64,000 nucleotides of DNA from Apoderus coryli (lineage: Eukaryota > Arthropoda > Insecta > Coleoptera > Attelabidae): the NCBI GenBank assembly GCA_911728435.2, contig OU452202.1, forward strand, positions 5,001,135-5,065,134, written 5' to 3'. The notes beneath the pieces were generated by a model, which did not search any database, was not told the DNA's origin, and saw nothing but the letters and a program-made list of their open reading frames with translations. Below are positions 42,011 to 52,697 of the stretch, in pieces. A program made the translations under genes and the position numbers. Every line of letters begins with the position of its first letter. Within the stretch, counting starts at the first letter, position 1.

Positions 42011-42575
42011 TATTTTGACTGTGCTGATTTCTGTTAGTTTTTTGTTCTAAGGTAATTAAAAGCAAATTTTTTACGATTTCACATCTATTATGTTCTATTC
42101 ATTATCCTATTCAAAACTTCCATACATATTAATAACATTTATAAGATAAATAAAATTGTTCAAAATAAATAAAAAATGTAAATATTAAAAGTGCCTTTGG
42201 GGGGATTGAATCAATGAAAAATTATTTTTTTGTCATGATACGTGATTCCATAGAACATATTCGTGAAAAGATTATAGCCCAGTACCAAACAAGGTGATAT
42301 GCTACAAAATCTTTGAAATAGATTTAAACATAATTAACTTAAGCGGATATTTAAAAAAATCATATTAATACTCCAACCTCTTTGAAAAATTATTCTAAAT
42401 ATGTTAATGTAGAACAATCATTGAAACGGATGGAATATCGTAAGGATTTTGACTTTTAATTACTAAAATTTACGTGCATGTTTAGTTAATCCCAAAACTC
42501 CCTAAAGTCGTTCTTCATTGTAGGTATCATTAAAAATGTAATTTTGAGTTCTTCGAAATGGTGTATCACTCGACT
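42011..42575. other. AT-rich non-coding stretch
   Basis: Nothing recognised. Open frames here are A/T driven. Confidence 0.4.
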
Positions 42576-42818
42576 TCACTTCCCACTTGAAACTTTAGGG
42601 ATGTGGTTGTCCCCGTCCGAAGGAAAATCGACGTGTCCGAGCATTTCTGCTTTAAATTTCATGAAAAAAGAAAAACTGGGTGCATATTTTTCGTTGAATG
42701 ATAAGAATATTAGTCTCACGTTTTTGATAATAATTAGATCTATAACATCTTGAAGTAAGTAAGAAACTGAAAATATTGTACAATAAACAAGACCCTTATT
42801 TAAGACTTTGTCAAACAC
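42576..42818 (-). CDS. Unrecognised open frame, 80 codons
   Basis: The minus-strand frame contains KVLNKGLVYCTIFSVSY, a hydrophobic/aromatic stretch and KFKAEMLGHVDFPSDGDNHI. Amino-acid use is more protein-like than in neighbouring frames, and the coding signal continues upstream (EEIDVPITVFD at about 42860-42830). No family recognised, no splice context, no repeats around it. It may be a fragment of a longer element or gene. Confidence 0.3.
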   Translation of the reverse strand: MFDKVLNKGLVYCTIFSVSYLLQDVIDLIIIKNVRLIFLSFNEKYAPSFSFFMKFKAEMLGHVDFPSDGDNHIPKVSSGK

Positions 42819-43865
42819 TGTAATAGGTACGTCTATTTCTTCGATCCTCTTCGACCATCACCATGGATGCTCGTTGATTTTATGACAAATACATCCTCTC
42901 TTCTCTCAACAGTGGTTATTTTCTCACAAGGACAAGTAATGCCAGAGTCAAGCATTAAATAGGCACTAAAGTTCAAATCATTATACAATTTACCAGATTT
43001 GGCAGTTACGAATTAAATGTTAAGAGTGTTTAGTAATTAAATACCACCGTATATATTAAAAATTATCAAAGCTGACATTTGTCAAAAAACATTCAAATCA
43101 ACAATCAACCATTGTTGGCTTAAAGTGTACTTTAAGACACCAGTGCCTTAAAGTAACATTTTTAAGGCTGGGGGGTGTTTAAAATTGTGTTTTTAACACA
43201 TTTGTATAAAAATGATTTTAAAGTTATAGTTTCGTCCATGTGTATTAGAATTTAGAATACCAAAATATATTTTATTTTACAGATTCAAGTAGCTATATCC
43301 TGTAATTTCACTTATTATAGATCATCATCATATTACTGGTGTCATATTTCATTAGATTCCAAATTGGTAGGTATTCCACTTAAAAATATTTGCACATTAT
43401 TGAAAAGTGTAACCAGTATGTTTAAAAGTAATGCCAGATGTGAAACTGATAGGATTAGATAGAACAAACACAAATGATGTTTCTCGCAATAATTAACAAA
43501 AAAAATTCGACTAAACTTTGAGCGTTTTCGTCAATTTAATAGATATTTATTCATTTAATAAACTTATTTAGGTATAATCTGAGTTTCTATAATTCGAGAA
43601 TACAAAGTGAATCAAATTAGATGGACACCGTTGACAACTCGTTAATGATAAGAATTATAGGAATAGTTTAAATTCTGCAAAATTGATTAATTTCATGAGC
43701 AATATACCCCGTAAATATAATTAGGTACCTATGAAATTTTCTATAAAATTCAAAAGTTATCGAAATTTATATTTCTTGATATTATTATAAAACGTATCAG
43801 AACAAAAGCGACATTCTCAAAGCGACTCTTTCTTTCTTGTTGTTGCTAATGTAGTCAAAGCTAGC
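42819..43865. other. AT-rich non-coding stretch
   Basis: No coding family or structured repeat was seen except a short CTAGCTAGCTAGCTA run at 43861-43875. Confidence 0.4.
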
Positions 43866-43869
43866 TAGC

Positions 43870-44632
43870 TAGCTATAGGAGTTGAACTAATATAAATGGA
43901 TCGAAATTAAGCAAACAAAAACTTTGGAGGATACGAGTTAAGCCGGTAGTAAAATGATGTATATTCGACGAGGCTTGTGTTCCCATGGTATTATTGGATA
44001 CATATTCGAAAAGGTGTAAATATGGAGCATACCTAAGTATTTTCAAGCTATTGTAGGAGAAGGAAGACAGGAAGAGCGTTAATGTAATATCAAGAAATCT
44101 GCTACATATACCTAGGCATAGAACAAGCATGTTTAAAAAATGTTTTACTTATAACGCGGTAAAGTTGTATAACTCTTGTATTCCTCAACATGTACAATCC
44201 AGTTTAAAATCATTCAGAATAAAAATAAGAAGTATGTTGTTGAGCAAACGTCAGTAGCCTTTCAGGCTATTAAATGTCATTTATGTGTGTGTTTTGTCTT
44301 ATATCCTAAGATTGGCTATATGTATTTATACATTATTAATGTTAATAATGATGATTTTTATCATATTTATATATTTTCTCTTTTATAATCATAATAATGC
44401 TAATTTATATCTTTTTTCTCCTTTGCAGCATATTGTTGTTATTGTTTATTGTCTCGTTGTCGCATTCTTGTTGTTAACCGAAACAAATTACAGTACCTAA
44501 GTATTGTAGAAGTAATTTGTCATGTCTGTGTAATTTGCAAATTCGGTTAAGTGCTTGGAGTAGCATATTGCTAAACTTCGCTTTGTTTGTAAATTTCTTC
44601 CACATAAAGACGATTTATTATTATTATTATAA
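43870..44632 (+). pseudogene. 5'-truncated non-LTR retrotransposon 3' end
   Basis: A frame at 44093-44250 reads RNLLHIPRHRTSMFKKCF and NAVKLYNSCIPQHVQSSLKSF, then IKIRSMLL and a stop. This is the last part of CR1/Jockey-like ORF2 (RHRTSFxxxSFxxxAVxLWNxLP...FKxxLxxxLL). A 3' UTR of about 370 bp follows and ends in TTATTATTATTATTAT at about 44615-44632. Polymerase motifs are absent. Confidence 0.65.
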
Positions 44633-45070
44633 ATATCATGAGGTAAAGTGACATGGTGAGTGTTTGATCTAGTGTGCATGCTATTGGAAAGTTAATGATT
44701 AGGAATAAGAAAAAAATAAGGTTATTTAGGTACCTACTTAATTTGAGCTTATGCGGATGTGAATGTGTGGTTTATTGTAGAGAAGACTTATTAATTATTT
44801 AATTCAACAACATATACGAAAAATAATTGTAAACATTCCAAAATTAACTATCTCCGATTAGTGAAATTGTGAGAAACCGCGAAAAATGCTAGCGAACCGA
44901 AGCATATCTAGCATTTTTTTTATTATCGTGTATATTGTTTTCGTTTCTTAAAATTACTATAAAAGTCCCTTTGCACGATATTAAGATATTAATAATTAAA
45001 ACAATGCGTTACCGTCACAACTAACTATTTCCACGATTTAGTCAAGTTTTAATAAAATACATCAGAATAT
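44633..45070. other. AT-rich non-coding stretch
   Basis: Nothing recognised; a short hairpin-like AAATGCTAGC / CTAGCATTTT lies at 44885-44920. Confidence 0.4.
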
Positions 45071-46701
45071 AGGGTTAGTTGGGGTAATTGTGAACAGGGG
45101 CAATTGTAAACATACACAATAAGTTTTGAATTTGGCGGGTAATTATAGCGTTGAGCCACAGCAGGTACACCTGAGTTCATCCTTGGTTTGGCATTGTTGT
45201 AATAGACGTGGTTGTGATCTTTCTTTACTACAAAAATATATTATTTTTCAACGCGGTTAAAATAGTTGTGAAGCCGGTTTGCACTGACTATCGATTAATT
45301 TGATAAAGTAAATCTCTGATTAAGATTAAGTTGCGTTATTTAAGTAGTAAGGTTGATTATTATGGTACTTGCTATAAGGGTATTCGATTTTTGGTTAGGT
45401 TTTACAAATAAATAATTACACGCGTGTTTACAATTGTCCCAGCAAAAATTAAAATGGGGCAATTGGAAACTTTTACTTGAGGCAATTGTGAACAGAGGCA
45501 CAATGGTGCGAAATTCAAGGACAATAGACCCGGGCATGATTGGTATTTGGGGTTTATGAAAAGGCATCCCAATTTGTCGTTCAAAAAGCAAGAACATCTG
45601 CAGAAACTTCGAAATGATGCCAGAGATCTATCTTCAAGAGTTAATTACTGAAAAATCGCTAGATGATCCCAATAAAGCTTGCTTTATATTTAATGCAGAC
45701 GAGTCTCGGTTCAGTAGCGATCCTTCTAGAGTTAGAGCAATTGGAGAAAGAGGAAAAACTTTATCCGGCATTTCCGGAGGCTCGGGAAGAGAGTCGACCA
45801 GCTGAAGAAAGAAGAACGATTAAAGGAAATCCTAAACTAAAAAAGCCTAATTCAGAGAGATTCAAAACAAATAAGAAAGTGAAAAAAGCGACAACAAAAT
45901 ATAAATCCTCAGACATCGAAGATATACATTTCATAGAAGAGAATATCTGCAGTCTGTTATTTATAAAGAGGTAAAGTGAGACGACATACAGACTGATACT
46001 TTTTTTCTGGTTAAATACGCATCATTATGCAAAAATACCATTGAATATAAATATGTATGTGTGGTTAATCAGAAAGATGAAGATGATGTAGAAATTGCCA
46101 TAACAGGATTAAGGTCAGTGGATAAGAACTGTTCTGACTTCTTTATTAATGAGATAACCAGGTCCTATATTACAATCGATATGGTGCATATTATTATTTC
46201 TCATCCTGAAATAAAGTTTGTTGGGCGAAAAATGATATACCTATTCATTTCCGGCAACCATAGACATTTTTGAAAAACCTTAAAATAATAAGAGTTTAAA
46301 AGTATTTTTCTATTTAAAATACAACATTATTACTTTACCTAGGTATTCTTATTTTTTCTTGGGGTAATTGTGGACAGCATCATTTCGAGTGATATGAAAT
46401 TAAAAATTCATCGACTTGGTTATTTGTTTTCTATTACCCCTTGTAAAATAACGTAGGCTATATGAACGATAATCATGATGTTCACATTTGCCCAAATATT
46501 TCAAGAAAGTTATTTTTTCCTTGGGTAAAGGTAAACACGATTTTTTTCTATAACGTCTTAAGAGATTTTCGTTAACGCACATGAAGCCCATAAGGCTTTC
46601 CCATACAAAACTTTTTACCACTTAAATATCAAGATTTAAATTTTAGTCTTCTTCAAAGTTCATTTTATAGAAATCGTTTACCATTACCCCAACTAACCCT
46701 A
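45071..46701. mobile_element. pogo/Tigger-like DNA transposon, internally deleted
   Basis: Ends read TA|GGGTTAGTTGGGGTAATTG and TTACCCCAACTAACCC|TA, about 16 perfect terminal bases with TA target sites, as for pogo-group elements. Several subterminal GGGGCAATTG or GGGGTAATTGTG motifs occur inside (45086, 45100, 45455, 46362), probably transposase-binding repeats. The interior holds a broken DDE_1 transposase (45530-46275). Length is about 1.63 kb. Confidence 0.85.
45530..46275 (+). pseudogene. pogo-group (DDE_1) transposase, deleted in the catalytic core
   Basis: The frames give FMKRHPNLSFKKQEHLQKLR (end of the CENP-B-type DNA-binding region, WxxxFxxRHPxLSxRxPE) and FNADESRFSSDPSRVRAIG (first catalytic Asp in FNxDE), then GISGGSGRESTS. 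The next residues jump to KLKKPNSERFKTNKKV and a C-terminal domain VVNQKDEDDVEIAITGLR. The second and third catalytic acids (the DNAPxH and DDE end) are missing, so the middle was deleted. It is flanked by matched TIRs, confirming it is the element's own gene. Confidence 0.8.
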
Positions 46702-46803
46702 GTTTACACAAATTATTATAGCTGCTAGTTTAATAAGTAGCGACAGATTAAATGTCATAATATTTTATAGCTTACATTCTTGCATTGTTATATAATATCT
46801 ACG

Positions 46804-47068
46804 AGTAAATTAAAATATACTCGTCTTCATCATACTCCATAGGGATTTCTTCTTTTCCAGTTCTGGAAGCGATCACATTATCATAGAATGTTCTGGCATT
46901 TTCGGGTATTGTAATGAGTTTCATCAAATGTTGCACATTCTGCTATTTAACTACTTTTACATGACTAGTTTTGGGTTGTGCGACAAGATTTACATTTTTA
47001 GATAGATATTTACTTTTTTTTGATACAGTTACTCTCACGGGTGTTGCAGAGTTAACACCTACGGTCTG
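46804..47068 (-). pseudogene. Unrecognised ORF with one stop
   Basis: On the minus strand 88 codons stay in one frame apart from a single TAG (at about 46946-46948), ending at a stop at 46804-46806. Segments include VNLVAQPKTSHVKVVK, HLMKLITIPENARTFYDNV and GKEEIPMEYDEDEY. Residue use is protein-like with an acidic end. It lies just outside the pogo element. Family unknown; gene or transposon relic. Confidence 0.35.
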
Positions 47069-47369
47069 TTTTCACCACAGTAAAACAGCATTTAGTAAGT
47101 AGTAGTAAGTAAAATAGAGATTATTAGGTTAACATGTAAAGGAAATAGTGAGTTTTTATCAAATAGGTATAGTAAAGGAAATGGTGAGTTTTGAATAATA
47201 TTCAAAACAAAATGGCGATAGAAATAGTTGTTTTTGGAAGAAAACAATATATTTAGCAGATTGCTGAGAAGCACTCTTATTTAACTACACCTTTAACTCA
47301 TTTTATGATAGTTGTTTTTGGAAAGAAAGCTCACAATTGGGGTAAGGTGTGTAAATGTTAGGATTTGTT
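47069..47369. other. AT-rich non-coding stretch
   Basis: Nothing recognised; a short direct duplication TAGTAAAGGAAATGGTGAG / TAAAGGAAATAGTGAG is near 47137-47190. Confidence 0.4.
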
Positions 47370-47960
47370 GTTGAAAATTGAATAATGGAAGGCCATCAAA
47401 TTCCAGTTGATCGTTACCGCATATTTAATCATTATAATTGTGGTTAAATGAATTGATTTATAGGGCTTCAAGAACATTTATTAGTGTGCTGTTTTCAATG
47501 GACAAGGAATGGTTATTATTTGTAATATGATTAGCGAAGGATTAGTTGCCATTGATTTCATCTAAATTATCTTGGATTGCTTTATCGATAATTTTTAGGT
47601 GTTCTTTAATCCGGGTTACAATATTGCGAAATATTTGGCCGCTGTAAGTAAGTGTTGCAGTTGATAGAACCACATGGAAGAAGATATACTAACTCTAGAT
47701 TTTTGGAATTGGAATTTTATGGTTAGCTAGGAAATTACCAATTGTGTGAATGGTTTTAAAACAAACTTGGATCCCACGAAACGAATTTCCAACATAATTA
47801 GCTTTTAAGCCAAGTGCTTCTTTTCAAATGTTTGAGCACATAAATCAATGCTCCCCAGAAATACAGTCCTAGAAGGGTAAAATTTTGTCATGGGTTTGCT
47901 TGATTAAATTGCAAACTTCATAGAACTTCTAAAAAAGATAAATACAATACTTTCGAATTC
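47370..47960 (-). pseudogene. Penelope-like retroelement GIY-YIG endonuclease (second fragment)
   Basis: On the minus strand: LVNHKIPIPK-like residues, then VYLLPCGSINCNTY, after a frameshift YSGQIFRNIVTRIKEHLK, and SFANHITNNNHSLSIEN. It has the GIY-YIG domain layout of Penelope-like elements (GVYxIPCxxCxxxYIGQTxR...TRxKEHxxxIKxN...SSFAxHxxxxNHSL). The conserved Arg, His and Glu of the helix survive. There are stops and a frameshift, and the polymerase upstream is missing. It lies next to the long-TIR element at 47978. Confidence 0.7.
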
Positions 47961-47977
47961 GTGGATTCAGTTAAATA

Positions 47978-49365
47978 TACCGGGTCGGGCAGTACATTCG
48001 CCTCGGTCTCTCATAGCCTAACAAAATTGAAATTGCAAATTTTGTTTACGTGGGTACGTCTACAGCATTTTAAATATATCGGGTGTCCCAGAAAATTGTG
48101 GCATATCAAAGTTATATTTTTTTAAATGGAACACCCAGTAATTTTTCGATTTTTTAAACACTTTGGATCAAATAACGTAAAGTTGGTATTAGACTTCCCT
48201 ATACCTAACTGTCACCGTTTACCAAGAAATAATTATTTTAACTTATTTATCGTATGGATTTTACTTTTAATAGTACACCCTGTAATTTACATTATTAAAT
48301 TATTATTGGGTTTTTCGTATGAAAATTGGAACTTAAAAGTCAACGAGGTTTCTCTACCATCAAGTATGGGACCATACTAATCGTACTTAAAAACTTTTAC
48401 ACTACAATTTATTGGTTACCTAATTCTAACAAACTCTGAAAGTTAAAACTTAAGAATAATAATATAGGTACAAATTTTTAACATTCAGTAACATATTAAT
48501 AATTCTTAAAAATTAACAGCAAAAAAAGACTTAAGTACTTATACCATACATATTTACTAGCTACAAAAAATGCTCAAAATGTTGGCCGTTATTTTCAATA
48601 CACAGTTGAATTCTTTTTTCAAATGAATGTCTGACATTTGCTAATAATTGTGGTGTAATTTTATCAAAAGCAGTTTTAATTGTTGGTGTATTATATACAA
48701 TGTTTTTAATATATCCCCATTACAAAAAATCTAGTGGTGGAGACCTCGGGTGCCAGTTTTATGGACCACCTCGGCCAATCCATTTCTCAGGAAATAAACG
48801 ATCTAGAGTACGCCATACTAGCCTATGAAAATGTAATCAAATCAATAAGACAAATACTTAAGTTAAAATATTTTTTTCTTGGGAAACGGTGACAGTTAGG
48901 TATAGGGAAGCCTAATACCATTTGATAGAGAACATTAATTAGTATCGATAGCTCCTATGAAATATAGGGTGTGCTATTCTAAATAAGAAAGTTATTTAAA
49001 TAAATATGATTCATAAGAACAATAAAAAATTGTGACCACCCTGTACAATATTTACAATCGGGCTATACACCGACCTAATGTATGTCCTATTAACTTGCCA
49101 TTTTAAAATTTTAAACAGTTTAACTAAAAACGCAAAAATTACTTCACTTTATTTTATCCAAAGTGTTCAAAATATCCAAAAAATACTGGATGTTCCATTA
49201 AAAAAAATATAACTATGGTATGCCACACTTTTCTGAGACACCCGGTATATTTAAAAACATTTTTGTTAAATGCTCTTGGTAGACCTACCCACGCAAACAA
49301 TATTTGCAATTTCAATTTTTTTAGGCAATGAGAGACCGAGGCGAATGTACTGCCTGATCCCGGTA
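47978..49365. mobile_element. Mariner/IS630-like element with long inverted repeats (second example)
   Basis: Ends read TA|CCGGGTCGGGCAGTACATTC and GAATGTACTGCCTGATCCCGG|TA. Left repeat 47978-48245, right 48861-49365; the left repeat has lost an internal block of about 250 bp. Both contain CGGGTGTCCC and TAAATGGAACACCC-type subrepeats like those of the 9-11 kb element. The interior carries only the C-terminus of a transposase on the minus strand. Confidence 0.8.
48568..48830 (-). pseudogene. mariner-like transposase C-terminal fragment
   Basis: From about 48820 on the minus strand: LFPEKWIGRGGP, WHPRSPPLDFL (third catalytic block, where DLNP has become PP so the Asp is lost), WGYIKNIVYNTPT, FDKITPQLLANVRHSFEKR and ENNGQHFEHFL with a stop. 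It is the mirror case to the 9988 fragment: here the N-terminus is gone. Confidence 0.75.
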
Positions 49366-49490
49366 TATTATGTTTCAAACCCTTTTAGGCAGCTTTCGGT
49401 AAAAAGAAAAGAAGGTGTTTGGGTAGATCATAATATCATCGAGCCTATCTTTTTACAGGGAAATCTAAATCGCGAAATGGATTTATATTT

Positions 49491-49908
49491 CTTGAAGTAA
49501 TTCATATCAGAGAGGAGTTGAATGTGTAAGACACAAATAAAACAACGTCTACTCCACCAAACTATTTGTATACTTGTTCGCAATCAGCTTGCGGCGCCAG
49601 ACACGTTTTGGAAAACTAAGTTTCCATCATCAGTGGCCCAGTATACATAGTTACGCAGTCATGTTAAGTACAAGTCAAACACAGTATGGCATGGATTATT
49701 TAAACGTCTATATACAAACAATTAGTGGAAGTTATTGAAATAAAATGTTATAAAATTAAAGAACATATTCTTATTGAAACTGAGAAACCCAGAACATTTG
49801 TGTGGTCAAAATATTATAAAAATTCAGTCATTTTTCTATATAGCGTTTCTTTTTGTATAGCATTATTATTGGGTCTTAATATTTTGCAATCTAGAACTTT
49901 CGACATTC
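49491..49908. mobile_element. Hammerhead-bearing insertion in a transposase ORF
   Basis: A 418-bp block flanked by an 11-bp direct repeat (GATTTATATTT). It carries one hammerhead-like motif on the minus strand (49596-49637) and encodes no protein. Precise integration with a TSD shows it was moved by some machinery, plausibly Penelope-type reverse transcription. Confidence 0.75.
49596..49637 (-). ncRNA. Hammerhead-ribozyme-like motif (copy 10)
   Basis: On the minus strand GCCA/TGGC form stem I. The core reads CTGATGA, T, a strong helix II (GGAAAC/GTTTTCC around TTA), AAAAC (G12 changed to A), GT, GTC. The G12 change should lower activity, but the remainder is intact. Confidence 0.5.
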
Positions 49909-50130
49909 GATTTATATTTGCTAGAAACCACCCTTAATCCAGCTTTAAGGCGGTTGCCGAAGAAGATGACCGTCAACGCAGAACCTTATCTTCCAACAAG
50001 ATCGTGCACCTCTACATTTTGCGATGTCCGTAACGCAATATTTTTCCTGAGTGATGTAAAAGAGGGCATATTGAGTGCCCTACAAGTTCCATGGATTTAT
50101 CACCGAATGCCAGAAAATTACACCTCTAAT

Positions 50131-51205
50131 TTTACAAAATATTAGAGGACATCTCTTTTTTAATATTAAGCAAATTAAAATCTTTGATTGTAGTTATTCC
50201 TTTTCAGTCTTAAAAAGTAAGTATAATAATAATATGGTTTTTATTGACAATATAACATCTATATAATATCGTTGAAAAGAGATGCAACGCTGTTTGAAAT
50301 AGTACATCCACCCCTATCCATTTATAGTTTAATTGTCAAAAGTCACACCCTTTAGGGGATAAAGTTAATAGAATGAAAATATCAAAAGAATGTGCCTACT
50401 AAAACATAAAATCGATTATTATTATTATATATTAATTATCAGAGGTGGGCCACTCGGTATAATATAACAATCTAACACAGAGGTGGGCCACTCGGTATAA
50501 TATAACAATCTAACAATAATAATTCCAAATCATAAAGTATTTTGTGGCTGCTATTAATAAAAAACTCTAATAATAAAATGCTTGGTTAAAATACAACTAA
50601 AGTAAACAAAAACTGTTCAACTTTGTTACATTTTAACATAATTTAATTTTAGTGTTAATTTGTAACGGATCATAACGAAAAAATTTTAGTACCCATTGGT
50701 TCGATAAATTGGTGCTTGTGTGGAGACAGACATTATTATGAAAAATAAACAAATAACCCCACAGTATATTTTTCATACTTTACTACCAGAAGTCGTAAAG
50801 TAAACCAATTTTTAAAATTGATCATAAAATATTTTATATACAAAGCAATATTTCACATTAGTATATATTATGCCTACAAATAATTATTATTGTGGACAGT
50901 TTTAACGGGCATAATCTAGCAACTGGTGGTCGCTTCAGTAGCGTAGAATTTTACATTTTGTCTGTAAGTGGGGGAGGGGGTACTGAAGGAAATTCTTCGT
51001 CTGTACTCCTTAATAAAATATTTTCTTTTACATAATTTCGCCTCCTGTTGTACTTGTTTTTCAACACATTCTAGTATCGTTGTTCATTGTTCAGGCCTTT
51101 CTTGATAGAATTTTACCTCAGCTAATATTGTGTATATTAGCTGTGATTTCACCTGCAGCTGCTGTTTGTATTTCTGTTATTTTTCTACCTCGCGCCTAAA
51201 GCAAT
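50131..51205. other. AT-rich stretch with a local duplication
   Basis: No genes recognised. AGAGGTGGGCCACTCGGTAT... is repeated head to tail (50441-50478 and 50479-50516), a recent 38-bp tandem duplication. Confidence 0.6.
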
Positions 51206-52697
51206 TGACGTATGGTTTATTTGAAATACCCAAGTAGTATTTATTTGATTTAAATAAATATTTATTTTACTTAGTACTTATACTTACTTGTTAACAAGGC
51301 CCGAAAATGTAAGGATATTTTTTGTCTGCTTGAACTAACTAGAGTTATTTAGAAGAAAGATTCCATGTACTTGGCCCAAAGGTGTTGCTACTTGGAATAA
51401 ATAAATATTTGTTTATTCTGAATAAACATTTTTTTTATATTAAATATATGATTCGTTCTATCCAAACAAATAATTTGTTCCGGAAAATCTGACATTTTGC
51501 TTCCAATAAATACTTTGGTTGTTACAAATAAATACACACGTAATAATTTGGGGATTGTTTCATTTTGAACACCCTATAAATCTGATTTAAGATTTTTGTA
51601 TGGACTTTTATAAAGCATGAACCTATTACCCAAACAATTTTGGCTACAACTAAATAATGTGCTTTTTAAAAATAATAATATAGGATCTATCTAAAATCCG
51701 ATCTACAGGGTGTTCAAAATGAAACAATCCCCAAAAATATTAGATGTGTATTATAGGTGTTTTTTGAACAATTGATCCAAACAGTTTCTGGTTTTATCAA
51801 TAATAATATTTGCAAATTAATATATAGAAAAAGAATATTTGCAGAAATAAATATTTCTTTGTAACAAACAAAGTATTTATTGGAAGCAAACTACCAGATT
51901 TTGCCGGATCATATTATTTATTTGGATAGAACAAATCATATATTTAAAACAAAAAAATGTTTATTTATATAGGTATACCTAATACGCCTAGTTGATTTCG
52001 CGTTTGACATAAACGCTCGCGAATATGTTTCAAACAAATATTTGTTTGAACTGCATAAATATTTCATTGGGTCACTTTCTTGTTGGTCCCTAAACAAGCC
52101 GCCATCTTTGTATTAAATACTGTTAAATAAAATCTTAATTTCAGGATCATTTACACATTATCCACGTGTAGCTACTACCCTTGTTTTATTAATTCACTAC
52201 GATAATATAAAAAAATAAAAAATATTAGGTTTAGGTAACATATACTTACATGAAATAAACAATCGTGAATTAGTACTCAAGTATTTTAAGATTTTTTTGT
52301 CACCGTTTTAATTATAATTAACTTACACATTTAGGCACTTACATACGAAAAGCGGTCATATAAGTGCCCTAGGTTCCACACCACTATAAATAATAACGAC
52401 TCATTGTTTTTATTTATTATATAAATTTAAATCCCCAACAGCCATGCGCGTCGGCTCATTTTATTCTTATTTATTTGATTCAAATAACGGGGGACTGGTT
52501 TCAAATAACCAGAAATTAACTTTAATTTGTTATTTAAATAAAATAAATAATAACCCAACCCAAATAAATATTTTTTAAAAATCAAATAACTCTATTTATT
52601 CCGGACAAACACTGTTTATTTGAGTCAAATAAATTTTGTTTGAGATAAACAAATAAAAGCCAAATAATTATTAATTAGGGTTCATTTTTAGAATTTT
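51206..52697. mobile_element. Foldback DNA element, copy 2 (family E)
   Basis: Matches copy 1 (33958-35967) closely from TATGGTTTATTTGAAATACC to the right end AATTTTTTTCAG at about 52695. It lacks the I-clade and hairpin insertions, and its left terminus is truncated. The centre retains inverted arms around 51530-51960 (ATAATTTGGGGATTGTTTCA and its complement). Confidence 0.8.

Larger units (their letters stand above)
49390..50130 (+). pseudogene. mariner-like transposase split by a 418-bp insertion
   Basis: Before the insertion (49390-49490): KEGVWVDHNIIEPIFLQGNL and NREMDLY. After it (49909 on): DLYLLETTLNPALRRL, then in shifted frames FQQDRAPLHFAMSV, the second catalytic Asp block, and GHIECPTSSMDLSPN, the third. 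The reading frame is the same on both sides of the insert, and GATTTATATTT is duplicated (49480-49490, 49909-49919), so the interruption is a clean insertion into a once continuous ORF. The rest of the gene is absent. Confidence 0.8.

Noticed and set aside
43861..43875. CTAGCTAGCTAGCTA as a binding-site array
   Set aside because: Short simple repeat without other support.
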